Made by a program: the position numbers and the translations under genes
The notes under the pieces: generated by a model
What the model was told of the DNA's origin: nothing
Databases searched by the model: none
Seen by the model: only the letters and a program-made list of their open reading frames with translations
From: Tetracladium setigerum
Taxonomy: Eukaryota; Ascomycota; Leotiomycetes; Helotiales
Direction of reading: 5' to 3'
Length of the DNA stretch: 64,000 nt
NCBI GenBank assembly: GCA_031472005.1
Contig: PZJY01000005.1
Span: forward strand, 3,335,985-3,399,984
Shown: positions 46,632 through 58,278 of the stretch, piece by piece
How positions within the stretch are numbered: position 1 is the first letter of the stretch
How the letters are laid out: every line of letters begins with the position of its first letter

Positions 46632-47441
46632 ATGTCTTTGCCCCGCCGTTATGATGAGTTTCGGCTTCACCCTACTCCGACCGTCGGAGAGACAATCCGG
46701 ATAACGAACGAAGTCCTCGGTCACAGAGCATGGGGATTCGTGACTTGTCGTTGCACTTATATGTCACAGGCAAAGTGGGACGAATTCATGGCGAGGATTA
46801 AAGATGACGCTCGAAGATATCTGGAGGAAGATGGCTGCCCCGACTTGTTTGAGAGTATGGACTGGCCTGTTATCGAAGATTTAAAACTTGACGGCGTCCA
46901 TTACGCTGTCGCGGCTCGTCGAGTCAGGGAGTGGGTAACTGTTTCGCAGAGCAACGACCAGAACAAACCACGCGTTCCTGCATCGGATTTGAAGAGCCGA
47001 TTTCCATGGATCCCTCGACGAGATCCTCGTCATGATGGCGGTTTCATCTACGCGAACGAGGATGTCGTGAATAGTGTACTAGAGAACCCAATGGGCGTTA
47101 ACGACTACTGTGGCAATAAGGGGTTCGTTTACCTGGTCAATCATTACGGAATACAGGAATGGGAGAAGACTTACCAAAAGGTTACCAATATGTTAGAAAG
47201 GAGAGATGCAGGGAAGACACTACCTGGTGATGATCAACTTGCATATGACTTTGAAGATGAAGTGGTAGACCTGGAGAAGACGGATATTGATCCGAGCGTT
47301 TGGCATGATCAGTGGTGTAAGCTTCGTCTCAAATTCAGAGCATGTGAGATTGTGCCTGGGTACGTGGCTTTAGAGGATGAATTTGGGTGGAAGAGAAATT
47401 TTGACGACACGTATAACGACGAGATCTATGATCCATGTTGA
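46632..47441 (+). CDS. Hypothetical protein, single exon (269 aa)
   Basis: I do not recognise a named family. The reading frame is uninterrupted, has an ATG after a short A/T-rich leader and ends in TGA. The product is soluble, rather acidic overall and rich in Asp, Trp and Arg, with no signal peptide or membrane segment. The segment HRAWGFVTCRCTYMSQAKWDEFMARI resembles the opening of a widespread group of uncharacterised fungal proteins (xWGFVxYRxTY-x-WxxF); that comparison is from memory. A second Trp-rich block lies near the C-terminus (SVWHDQWCKLRLKFRACEI). It stands alone between the LysM remnant and the NLR gene. Confidence 0.68.
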   Translation: MSLPRRYDEFRLHPTPTVGETIRITNEVLGHRAWGFVTCRCTYMSQAKWDEFMARIKDDARRYLEEDGCPDLFESMDWPVIEDLKLDGVHYAVAARRVREWVTVSQSNDQNKPRVPASDLKSRFPWIPRRDPRHDGGFIYANEDVVNSVLENPMGVNDYCGNKGFVYLVNHYGIQEWEKTYQKVTNMLERRDAGKTLPGDDQLAYDFEDEVVDLEKTDIDPSVWHDQWCKLRLKFRACEIVPGYVALEDEFGWKRNFDDTYNDEIYDPC

Positions 47442-48255
47442 AATGACTTCCATGGTCAATCATCAAGAGGGCGGATGGGCGAGACGCAGGCATGGGCACG
47501 CGTGGAATGCATGTTTGATATTGTCCGTCGAAAAGTGACGCTGGTTACCGACCAGAGCCAAACCACGCTCATGGATTGGATATACGAGAGTCGTTGATGT
47601 GGGTTGAGGATTCGATATACCACCGCCGCCGAAGGGTCCATTGGCTAGGTGGGCGATCAAATATCATACAAAAAAATCAAGTTCAATATAACACAGTTGA
47701 GGGATATAATAAGTGGATTAGTAGAAGCCGCCTGCCACTATATCCCCCTGAATCCCCCGTCAGCACACCAAAATAAATACTAAGAATTATCCAAAAACCC
47801 TTATATTATTACCCTCTATAAATATAGGAGCTGCGACGAACTTGTTGGAGAAGTGTTGCGGCTTTATTCAAGAGGAAGTGAGGGGACACAATGGGACTTT
47901 GTTGTTTCGTGTTTTAGCGAGGACCCATTTATCTTTAATGCTACAAGATATGGGATAAAATAGCACTCCGCGTGGAAACATGAGACCCGTTGACGCAATC
48001 GCCATGAATTATTAACGGCCTATAGCGAGCTGCTATACATATGAACGCGGCTGAAACTCAGGCCACTTTAACCAGAATTAATGGTGTCTTTAGAACTGGC
48101 ACCTCCGTCCTCGAAGTAACAAATAACATGTAGTATCCTTGTTTCGAGATACATGGGCGTTATGTCCTATTGAGTGATTTCATATAGCCCATTGATCTCT
48201 TTGAATCTTGAAATATCAAGAATCGAGCTGAATCAATAACCCCATAAAATATAAG
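47442..48255. other. Intergenic, no gene recognised
   Basis: About 810 bases between the 3' ends of the unknown protein gene and the NLR gene. Only short frames and AT-rich sequence are visible. Confidence 0.45.
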
Positions 48256-51200
48256 CTAGGAAATACTCAGAGCAGAACCTTTTTTCTGAGTTTTGTGTTT
48301 GCAATCCTTTTTGTGGCTTGGCCAATCTCGACTTTGGCACTCCTTCGAACAATAACTAGTAATGCAGTAAGTAAGAAAATGCTCAGGATGCTATTTTTGT
48401 AAATTTATTGCTTACCCTATAATCTTGCAGCCCATACAAAGCTTGATATTGTTTTGAAGAAGACATGTGTTACAAGTTCTCGATTCACTGCTTGATATGC
48501 CTGTTGGTAAGATTTCCCTCGAAGATGCATGCGCCATCTCCTCCGCTTTTCGATCACACTCTCCGGCGAACCTACAGATTGGGATTACCAAATCGTGTAT
48601 TGTAGGTTTAAAGTCCGCCGATGATTGTTCTCCAGGGACCAGAAAAGGTATAGCAGAGTGGAAGAGTTCGCGTGCTCGTTCTCCACATATTTCGCAGGTC
48701 CAAGGCCTGGAAAGGAGGATATCGAGATCATGTCGCGATACAATAGAACGAAGGGATTTCCTGAGAACCTCATCGTATCCCAAGTTTTCAATTTGTGATT
48801 CATCGCAAAGAAATGTCGGCACTTCTTCGACGAAGGCAAAGGGGAAAAGATATCCACCAGACTCCGGCTTGCCACAGAAAGCTTGATAGGTGACTTTTGT
48901 CGGCGCCACCAGCTGCTGAGTGTGATGCAAGTGTGATAGCTCTTCTGCAACATTGAGGGTGTGTGGATGATTCGTTCCCAGGACCTTCTGAAATCCATGA
49001 AAGGCCTTTTTGAGGTTTAATTCAGCTTCCGCCATTCGAAAATTGTTTGAATAAAAACGACCAAGCCTTTGGACAATTTCCAACATAGACACGTTGTCAA
49101 CTCCGAACATCTTCTCGTACGAAGCAATTACCTTTAAGAAAATAGCCTCGGCTTCTTCGGATCTTCCTTCATCATTGCAGAGGTCAGCAAGATTGCAGAG
49201 TCTGTAGAGAGTTCTCTGATCTTCTCGGCCGTGCACTTCTTCTGATCTTGTTAATGCTTTCTGCAAGAATGATCTAGCCTCAACCAATCGCTTTTGCTTT
49301 CCGTACAAACACCCTAGACCACTCAGTGCATCTATTGTGTGGCGATGATTCGGTCCAAAGTTCTCGTTAAGGCTCTGGTACGCTTGCTGAAGAATAGTGC
49401 TCGCTTCTTCAAATTCGCCGTTTGCAGATAAAGCCGTGCCAAGATTCACCATACAGCCGAGCGCAGCCAGACTTCGTGGTCCTCGAGCATCCTCCTGCTT
49501 CTTTAGAGTTCTTCGACATAATACCACCCGTTCATCAATTGTTTCGTTAGTCATCGGTACGCTCAAAGAATGTAGGGACTGGGAAACCATGAGTGTCATA
49601 ACGTGATCCGGACCAAGCATTTCGCTGTAACCAGATAGAGCTTTCCGGAATGCGTCTTCGGCATCTAGAAGCCTGCCGTGTTTCTCATAGATATTCCCTA
49701 GATTGTTCATACAATCGTAGACCGATATATCGTGTGGACCCAAGACATTCTTGTATCGCTGTAAGACTAGCTCGAGTAAGTTTTCCGCCTCTACCAGAAG
49801 CCCTTTCTGTTTTAAAATCCCAGAGAGGGTAAAAAGAACAGAGGTCAATCGCTTTTGCTGGACGTTTGTTGATACTCCAAGGTATTCAATTGCCTTCCGA
49901 CATATCAACTCCGCTCTGTCGAAATCTCCTTCGTCGGTATAGATGCAGGCAAAGTTCATGCACACATTGAAGATATCATCTAATGCTCCCGTCTCTTGAT
50001 AACCATCCAATGCAGCTTGAAGTAGCTCTTTCGCTTCCGTTAATCTTCCTTGGGATTGGTGTACCATCGCCAGACCATTCATGGTGCTAAGCGTCATACA
50101 ATCGTTTGGTTCTAATCCGAGCCTATATGCCCGTAAGGCCTGTTTGTACATGCGTTCAGCATCGTCTAGCCTGTGGTAATCGAAATACAGCTTGCCAAAT
50201 TGGTCCAGTAGTGCGATGGTTTCGAACTTAGAGTCGGGGTATTTGTCCAGCAAATCTGCACAACGATCGGCGTGCGAAATCAAACGCCGTCGTCTTTCCC
50301 AGGCTCCCGTTGATCCTTGCGATGGGACAGCAGCACCAACTATAGAGATACATCGACGCAAGTTGTCTATCCACTCCATTTTTGAAAGTCGATCACGACC
50401 CCAATCCTGTACGACAGGGTGGATAGAATAGCTCACAGGGTCCGTCCCATCGTTTGGTTGCAGAAAAGAGAAATTTGATAAGATTTCAATCTGGTCTAGG
50501 AAGAAATCTTCAGATCGTGCAATCTCATATAGCCAATCTCCGTTGGGTACTGGGGAATGCCGAAAAAGCTCGAAATGAAGGTCCGTGTTATGCAAAAATG
50601 AACTCAACATAAGGAATTTGATTGCGAGAGGATTTTCGTCGTGAATGGCAGCGAGTGACATCTCCCAAGTGGTCATCAAGGAAACACTATAGCTACTCAG
50701 GCGTGGAATGTGTTCAAGCAGCTTCCTTCGACCGGCTAGCTCTTCGTTGTACTTCTGTAGATATTGGCGAGGTGATACTCCTTTTTGAGCCATGTAACAG
50801 GCTGCGTGACTCAAGCCAAGCGGAAGCCCGTCAAGTCGTCGAGCCAAGTTCAAAGCTCCTGAATGAGTTAGGTAGGCGTGTTATAGGTACCGTGGAATCC
50901 TTACCTTCGTCATCTACCTGTGAATTTATGCTCTTGAGCAGCTCGATGCTTTCACTAAGTGTTACCCTGCAAATTGTCATACCTCTTCCAAGTTGTGACA
51001 TATAACTTAGCCGCGATGTGATAATTATTGACCCATGGTTCATGAGATCAAGATATTTCCTGATGTCATATGCGAGACTTGGTGTTTGAGAGACTGAGTC
51101 CATGGACTTATCGGCAAATTGACTTTGACTATCGATACTGTCGAAAATGATCAACCAGCGAAAATTTGCAGAGATTCCCAGCCATCGGATGACGGTCCTG

Positions 51201-52638
51201 ATTGCCATTTCAGTGGAGTCTTCATCGCCAGAGATTTCGTCTCTGTTCAACCCAGTCGTTGAGGGTACTCGGTCAATGATAGCAGCAAGACTAGTTCTCA
51301 AAGCTGACTCTGTCTTTCCATTGACCCAAAATACAGCACTGAATTGATCTTTATAGGACTTGGCGAACTGGGCAGCAAGTTGTGTTTTCCCGATCCCGCC
51401 TACGCCGTGAAGAACCAGTATCTTTGGCTCTCCTTCGTCTGTCACAGGGAGAAGAAAGCTTTCAATGGCCTGAATGTAATCATTACGTCCAACAAATTTG
51501 CTGATACGAGGACAACCGGTGAGAACAAAAGGAGTGGTGAAATTTGCCTCTATGAGAGAACATATGTTAAACCCAAAAAGTGGCTGAGAAGGTCCATGAA
51601 TCATGCAATCTTCTCATAATTGCAATTCAACTATGACGCACCTATATTCATCGTCGCTTCAGCTGCTTTTGGACCACATAGGACTTGATTTGGCGAAATT
51701 GCTAGAACAAGTTCTTTCGCATAAGCCGCAGCTGTCGCGGCGGCGTACTCCTGCCAAAGCTTGTTCTTGTGCGAATCTGCATAATCGCAAATACCTCTTA
51801 CTACTAGACATGGAAACGAATCCATTAAACCTGCTGCTTCCATCTCAAAGCAGAGAATGCCCAGCTCCCGTTGGAGACGATCTCGGGTCGCACTATGCTT
51901 CATGACCTGATTTCCAGAGGCAATGGTGCCATAGTGAATCACTGGATCTGTCCCTTCCCGCAGGGGTCGTTCGATCGCTCTGCTTGCGTCACAATTCTCG
52001 CACGTCGTTTCTGAATGAGGATGTTCGTAGTCGCTTCTGAAAAGTTGATCGTGGGATTGGCCATTGTAGGTGAACTTTGCTTTCAAAGATGGATACCGCG
52101 CAATCATCTCTGAAAGATGAAGTGGTATCTTGCTCAGTCCAAGTATATGGCCGGCTTCCAAATTAGAGACTCCTGTCAGAAGCGAGAGAGGAGGCTTATT
52201 CAGTGATCCGATACGCACAAACTCGCCCCCTTGGATTGTCTTCCCAAAATCATATTGAATAACCCCACCAGATGCTCCAGTCGGCTTGCTGACAACAACA
52301 TCGCCGAGACGTATATCTGCATCTCCTCTTGGTACTCCACCTCCGATTCCTACCATAATTCCGAATCTAATTGACGGAAAGCTGGCCAGCATCTGTATCG
52401 CCACTGTAGCTGCAGAGGCTGTGCCGTAAACTCCGGAAGGAAGACAGGCGATGACAATGTTATGTGCTCCAATGGAGCCAAATATATAATTATTGCTATC
52501 ATTTCGTCTTTGGTCGAGATTATCGTGGAGCTCATCTAACATTGCTCTGGATGCTGCCATTTCGCAAGGCAGCGCGCATATCCAGCCGATAGTATAGTCA
52601 TCAAGGCTGAGCTTTCGAGTCTGGGAAGCATCCATCAT
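48256..52638 (-). CDS. NLR-like receptor: PNP_UDP - NB-ARC - TPR - MYND (1394 aa)
   Basis: A fungal NOD-like STAND protein, a class linked to non-self recognition and programmed cell death. Exons are 52638-51642, 51549-50905, 50858-48416 and 48355-48256, adding to 1395 codons. The N-terminus (residues about 15-320) is a nucleoside-phosphorylase-like effector domain (TIGWICALPCEMAA, GIMVGIGGGVPR, FEMEAAGLMDSFPCLVVRGICDYAD). The NB-ARC follows, with P-loop GVGGIGKTQLA near 385, Walker B RWLIIFDSID and GSIIITSR. A winged-helix/linker region leads to some ten kinesin-light-chain-type TPRs (about 770-1180). A Cys pair (CEICGERA) comes next. The last 52 residues form a canonical MYND finger (CNTCLLQ...LCMGC...YCSKECQSRDWPSHKKDC), completed only by splicing in the final 100-base exon; without that intron the frame stops at 48412. 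Intact. Confidence 0.9.
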
Positions 52639-53121
52639 GGTTCAATATAGCCAAATAGAATGATATTAACGGAAGAAAGGTTTGGAGGTGGTTAGGTAGG
52701 TACACAAAAGAATTCACCTTGCTATTTTGGGGGAGGAAAATCGTGCTGCAATCCCCACTCCCGCGCCACCCGCTGTTGCCTACAGAGCCGAAAACAGGGT
52801 TGAAAATACCTGATTTCCAACTAACCTTAGCTGCTACCGCTCCACGTCATGGCAAGCAGATACGACTTGGACGAGGCCTAAGAAAACACTCCCCTTACTT
52901 AAATTTGTAAAGTAAGAGGCAGAAAGAAAAGAAGCACGCTGCTGTAAGTGCAACACTCACTCCGTATCTGGAAAGCCGAGGCTCGGGGTAAAATAAATAG
53001 CACGTGATCAGCAGTGTGTCTAATAAGCAAATGCCATGTTCCTAAGCGAGCCATGTTTGGGTCCCGCTGCATCACATCTACGCCAAGACCTCACCAGAAT
53101 TTCGGAATCTAATTTACTTCT

Positions 53122-53297
53122 AATTCTGAGGAAGCCATTCTCGAAAAGCGACCGATACGCTCCAGATCATCGCTCGAATCAATCTCAAAACGTAAACTTA
53201 GCGTGTTCTGATCGTAACCAAGTCGCTGTCGCTTTTTGGTGAGGAAGTGGCCGACTATTCCTAAAAGCGTAACCTGGGACACCCCGTGACCACTCCC
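53122..53297 (+). repeat. Direct repeat of about 175 bp, copy 1
   Basis: Begins AATTCTGAGGAAGCCATTCT and ends at GTGACCACTCCC. It matches copy 2 (53343-53517) over its whole length, with a 221-base offset. The differences are mostly C/T and G/A transitions (GCCATT to GCTATT, ACCGATACG to ACTGATGCG, ACCAAG to ACTAAG). No terminal features of a known LTR are apparent. Confidence 0.85.
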
Positions 53298-53342
53298 AAT
53301 ATATCGCGATAATAAACTCCTTTCCCTTTAACTTTTGTTTAT

Positions 53343-53517
53343 AATTCTGAAGAAGCTATTCTCGAAAAGCGACTGATGCGCTCCAGATCATCGCTCGAAT
53401 CAATCTCAAAACGTAAACTTAGCGTGTTCTGATCGTAACTAAGTCGCTATCGCTTTTTGGTGAGGAAGTGGCCGACTATTCCTAAAAGCGTAACCTGGGA
53501 CACCCGTGACCGCTCCC
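53343..53517 (+). repeat. Direct repeat of about 175 bp, copy 2
   Basis: Second copy, more T/A-rich than copy 1, with one C fewer in the CACCCGTGAC segment. About 45 bases of unrelated sequence separate the copies. Confidence 0.85.
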
Positions 53518-53818
53518 CTCTTTCCCCATTTCTTTTCTTATAATGCTATTTGCACCTTCTAGAACTCCCCTCTTTTGACTTTTAATTCTTAACCTTATTT
53601 TACTTAATTACTATATATTTAAATATTTCTTCACGTTAGAGGCGCTCCAAAATCAGGCTTAGTATAATATTCCCCAGGTTCCGAGTAATCTCTTATTGTT
53701 TCTCTTTTCTGATTCTTTATTAACGTCTTTTCATTACCGAATAGCGACCGAAAAACCTTCGATTTACTATCTTTTACGTCTCATATCGCGACCCCTTTTC
53801 TCTCTTTAACCCACTATA

Positions 53819-56800
53819 ATGCCCCGTACTCGTCGCACATCTGCCGAGCGCAAGCTCTTTGAGCGCACCCGTAAAGCCGCCCAACGAGTCAAAATACGAG
53901 CGCAAGGCTTAAGTGGACTTGCTCAAAACTAGGGGAATGGTGGTCACAATCAATAAGCTCCCCCGGTACTACTAGTAGTATCAGCTCCACCTAAGAGTTT
54001 AGGAAATGGAAGCCGTGTTCAAGTTATTATATAGTCGCCTCTAATAGCGAGTCTTCAACTACTAGCACCTCTTTAAGCCTCTTCCAACTAAGCTCTCCAC
54101 TCTCCATAAGACCTTAATCGGTCGCAAATCGCTATAGCTTTAACCTCGAAAACCCACCGCCCTAGAACTTCGCTAGTTAAAAAATCAAATCGTCTTATAA
54201 GCGTAACCTCCTCTTAAGGTCTAGGAAACACAAGTCGTGTCTAAGTTGTTATATAATTAGCTTTAATAGCGAATCTTTAACTACTAATACTCTATTAAGC
54301 CACTTCTAACCAAGTTATTACTACTTCATAAGTCTCTACCTGGTCGACAATCGGTATAGATTCGACGTCTAACTTCTATCGCCTTAGACCCTCACTATCC
54401 GCGAAGTCAAACCGATTTGCAAGCGCAACGTCTTCAAATAGCGAAAGCCTTCCCCGCCGTCTAAGTACTAGTTCACTCCAAGCGGGGTCCACGTCGGCGA
54501 CACAAAAGACTCTCTTATAGCCGTTTATCGAAAAAGAATCGGGCCTTACTTAAGCGCTATAAAGATTTAAGTTTCATAGTTCTTAAGAGTCTAATAACTT
54601 CGAGTCCGACGACTATACTGGTAGCTTTAGCGGTGCTTCTAATAATGGAATTCGTAATTTAGAAGGTGGTTCTAATGGTGGAATTGGACCAAGTGGTTCA
54701 AATTCCTCTCCAGAAAGCCAGGCCACTTCATTTACCCCGCTTTAGAGCATCGAGACATTATCGATGCTAGATAACCTCCGATTAGAGGACTTTTCATCTG
54801 AGGAACTAGACATTGATTACGCAGATTCTGAATCATCTAGCATATTAACAGATACCGATTCATTCGTCGAGAGAACGCTTGAAGTTGGTGAACTTGCAGT
54901 TATTTGGGAGGAATAAAACGAAGATCTTAATAATCTACTTGACTATGAATATAGCTATAGCTCTCCGTCTCTAACGCTAATAGAAATAGATGGCTCGGAT
55001 ATTGCATCGATTGATCAGATGGAAGTGGATGATATTGTCCTCGAATTCGAAAGTATGCGAGATGTGGGTCCAATTTAATTTAGCCGCGAATCGACACCGA
55101 ACCGCCCCCCTATCGACGAAGAACCGGAGCTCAATCCGCTTGACATTTACGACGATAGCGACGTATATAATCCCCGCGTCGATAAAGGAGATAAACTAGA
55201 TAATGCTAGCATCGACGACCAAGACGAGGCGAACGAACTTCGTAATAATAATAATAACGAGGGGGATGTGCTCATTAATGCCCAAGTTTAGGAAGCGATA
55301 GCGGTAGATAAAGAGGAGGAAGAGGTCGATCTCGCGGCTGCACTCGCTTAACATTTAATGCGCTTCCATGGATATATAACTAAAGAATATGAGGAGTCTC
55401 ACCCGGCAATCGACCCGGACTTGGAGATCTATAGGATTAGGCACATTACCCTTAGAAACTATATAGCCTTGCTCAGCTAGGCAAATACACCTCATGTAAT
55501 TAGTCGCCTTACCTTTCTAACTATTCCTTAACGAGTAGACTTTCCTTTACCGGACTAGGCTACTATTTTCGAGGGAATCGCTCCCGAACAACCAGCGAGT
55601 CGCGCCAATAGTAATGACGATGTAGAGTCAATTATTGATTAAGACTTTAAAGAAGTTAATGAAAAGCTATGCCTTAACTGCTCGTATACTGTGCCTAATT
55701 CGGTAATGGCATACTTTAATATTAATAGCTTTCTTAGATTTGCTGAGGACCTAGCCTTCGCTTCGTAGGGGCTAGATATTAACTTCTACCCTCGCTTTTA
55801 TACTAATATTAAGAGCAATCTTTATATTGATATGGAAGTAAGGCATGACTTTGGTAGGGGCGAAAGAGGGAAGCAAGTTCCTCTTTATTAAGTCCCTCAC
55901 TATTATGCAAGACGAGTATTAGGCTCCGAAGGCATAACGTTCTACTTCTTCTTTCCACGAATGTGGGCGCCTGAAAGAAAGACAAACTTCCCTGGATCTA
56001 TTAATGGCGAAACTCATAGCCTCCTTCGAATCTGGACCGATTCGGTCCTTCTTCCCTCTATTCTCCGCAACGTTCCGGCCACTAGTCGTTAACATATCCT
56101 AACTTTATGGGAGCACGCTCGACAGAAGTCCCGCGCTTATTACGCCGAGCGATCGACTCGAGGAGACCCTAATTCTAAAGGCGCAACACCTCTAACTCTC
56201 ATGTATTCCCTTCACCTAGACTCACTTGCCGCGATCTGGCAAGATATATAAGCTTATCTTCTTTTATTAGAAAATAGGATTTATTATAACGCGTAAATCT
56301 TCTTCTCGTCTAAGAATACTAAGCTTAGATTCCTATATATTACACTTACTAGCATATGGTAAGCGTTTAAAGAATCCTTATATACCTCTGTCGACGGTAC
56401 CTTCCTTGACCCGGATCGCGTCTGGTTCGATCTCGGAAAAGAGATAATTAGCCCAGAATATGTCACAATTAGTGAGGAAATCGACCCCGAATCGCCGCCC
56501 GTCACCTTTCTTCACCGAACTTGTTGTCTTAATAAGTTTATTAAATGGGTGAGGCTTGGGGAGGGAAGACGAGCCATAGTTTCGACCAACTACACTATAG
56601 CTATAATAGAATTCGCTAAAGATATCGCGGTTGAAATGTCTCGATCATCCCGCCACTATCGAGAAGGTTAGATCTATACTTAGGCTTATAATTCCTATAA
56701 AGAGATATTTGACGTTGTAAAAACTAAGCCATTTAGTAACCCTTACCTATATTAACTATCTTGGGATTTAAAGGTTGCTAGTATGATTGTAAAGCGAGGG

Positions 56801-58278
56801 AAAGCCAGACTTGTTTCTAATCACATAATACGTGCTAGCTATCTTATTAGTAAATAACGACTACACTATGCTTTATAAGACGGGACTCGTATATCTTACG
56901 GTGTTCGTGAGGAGTATCGTATCTCTCTTTTATTCTTCGAACGGATATAGCTAAGCTTGCAAGCCATTGGCGATTGGGACTAATATCGGGACCTAAATGC
57001 TACCGATACGAGCCACCTTTATTGCCTCACAACTGCCGAATTTATCAATTACCTTAATAGCAACGCAAATAAATTCCTCGCCGTAGTCGAATGGATCTTG
57101 ACCCTAGAGAAGAAAGGCGTGGTCGAATACGAACATTGTAAGATTATGATAATGTTCCTCTAAGCGCTACGATTTAGCTTCGACTCTGGACCGGTGGCGC
57201 GCGAGCAAGAGCTCTAGAAGAAGTGGTTCGAGCATCGTAATGATCCAAAAAAGTATAAGGGATTGCACTTAGAAGCAAGCCTAAGAGAGCGTGGATATAT
57301 GTGGTTTCCGAGCCTTTTCGATTAGAGTGAGCTCACGTTTAAGACTCGATTCACGAACGAAATGGGCTTCACAACAAGCATGCTCCGCGAGTTCTATCGC
57401 ACGAACTAGGTCCAAGTTAAGGATGTAAAGGATGACTTTACTCGAGTAGAAGCCGCAACTAAATGGACGAAGCTCTATCGAGGAGACGTGGATGCGTTAA
57501 ATGCTATTGGCACTTAGCTTATTCATATATATATCCGGGCTTACCGAAAAGAAATCTTTACATATCTTAAACCTAATATGAGAGGTAGAGACTCAGCGAT
57601 ATATAAGGAAGCGCTTCGGGGCTAATCGCCCCTTGTCGATTCACGCTTCGGAAGCTACTCAGGCCCGACTACTTCCGTAATATTCATCAAGTAGTATCTG
57701 GGCGGACAATGGTTAGGTCGGTTCATAACTTCGTTTCTCTCCTATGGGACGAGGGGTCTACTTGGAATTCGTCGCGCGAAGGGTGGAAAAATGTCCCTTT
57801 TCGAGTCCTCTTCCATCGGTCATTCGAGATCCTTTCTAAACACTTAACCACTTAGTTCGCAAATACTTGGCGGGATCTTTACAAGCGCTATTTTGTCGCA
57901 ACTCACTGGCTTATTCCTTATCCTCGGAATAAAGCTTTATTTCAGAAAAATCAGCATGGAAAACCTATATTTGTCGCGCTTTACCACCGAAATATCTTCA
58001 ATAACCCCGCGATTCGAGACCGACCTATTACTATAGGGGACTTACTAAAGATAGTCTCGAAGGAGCCTACTCTACACATAAAAAGATCAGAACCGATGTC
58101 TTATAAGGAGAAGATAAGACGCGAATGGATGCCGGATTGGGATATAAAACTCACTAATGTAAGAGTTAATATGGACATGGAAATACAGGAATTGGTCCCG
58201 GATTACTTGCTAGATACCGTTATAATTGAGGAGTTTAGGGAGCGATTAGAGGAGGACTTTCAAGCTAGGCAAGGCTGA
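53819..58278 (+). pseudogene. Giant subtelomeric reading frame (about 1487 codons) with about 45 TAA/TAG interruptions and no TGA
   Basis: Product unknown. From the ATG at 53819 (MPRTRRTSAERKLFERTRKA) one frame runs to the TGA at 58276-58278. I counted about 29 TAA and 16 TAG inside it and no TGA. Only one frameshift is needed, near 57650, and the length (4460) is one base short of 1487 codons. Between stops the translation looks like real protein, e.g. GITFYFFFPRMWAPERKTNFPGSINGETHSLLRIW and DGTFLDPDRVWFDLGKEI. The N-terminal third is Ser/Thr-rich with a 74-codon internal repeat; the middle is very acidic; the rest is mixed and Trp-rich. The final part resumes after the frameshift (RPDYFRNIHQVV ... 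EEFRERLEEDFQARQG). Stops mostly sit where glutamine would be reasonable, as expected if CpA became TpA. No transposase, polymerase or helicase motif seen. Confidence 0.7.

Larger units (their letters stand above)
52639..53818. other. Start of the subtelomeric block; NLR promoter and repeat-bearing spacer
   Basis: Upstream region of the NLR gene passing into subtelomeric sequence. It contains the two copies of a direct repeat (separate entries). No gene recognised; small frames at 52719 and 53036 lack motifs. Confidence 0.5.

Noticed and set aside
53819..58278. A changed nuclear genetic code (UAR = Gln) for the organism
   Set aside because: Intact genes in the same window end in TAA or TAG (for example 12994-12996, 8980-8982 and 6007-6009) and show no internal UAR, so the nuclear code is standard. 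It is kept only as an unlikely, element-specific alternative.
53122..58278. A retrotransposon or DNA transposon explaining the subtelomeric block
   Set aside because: No reverse transcriptase, integrase, transposase or helicase motif and no matching terminal repeats around the giant frame; the direct repeat lies on one side only.
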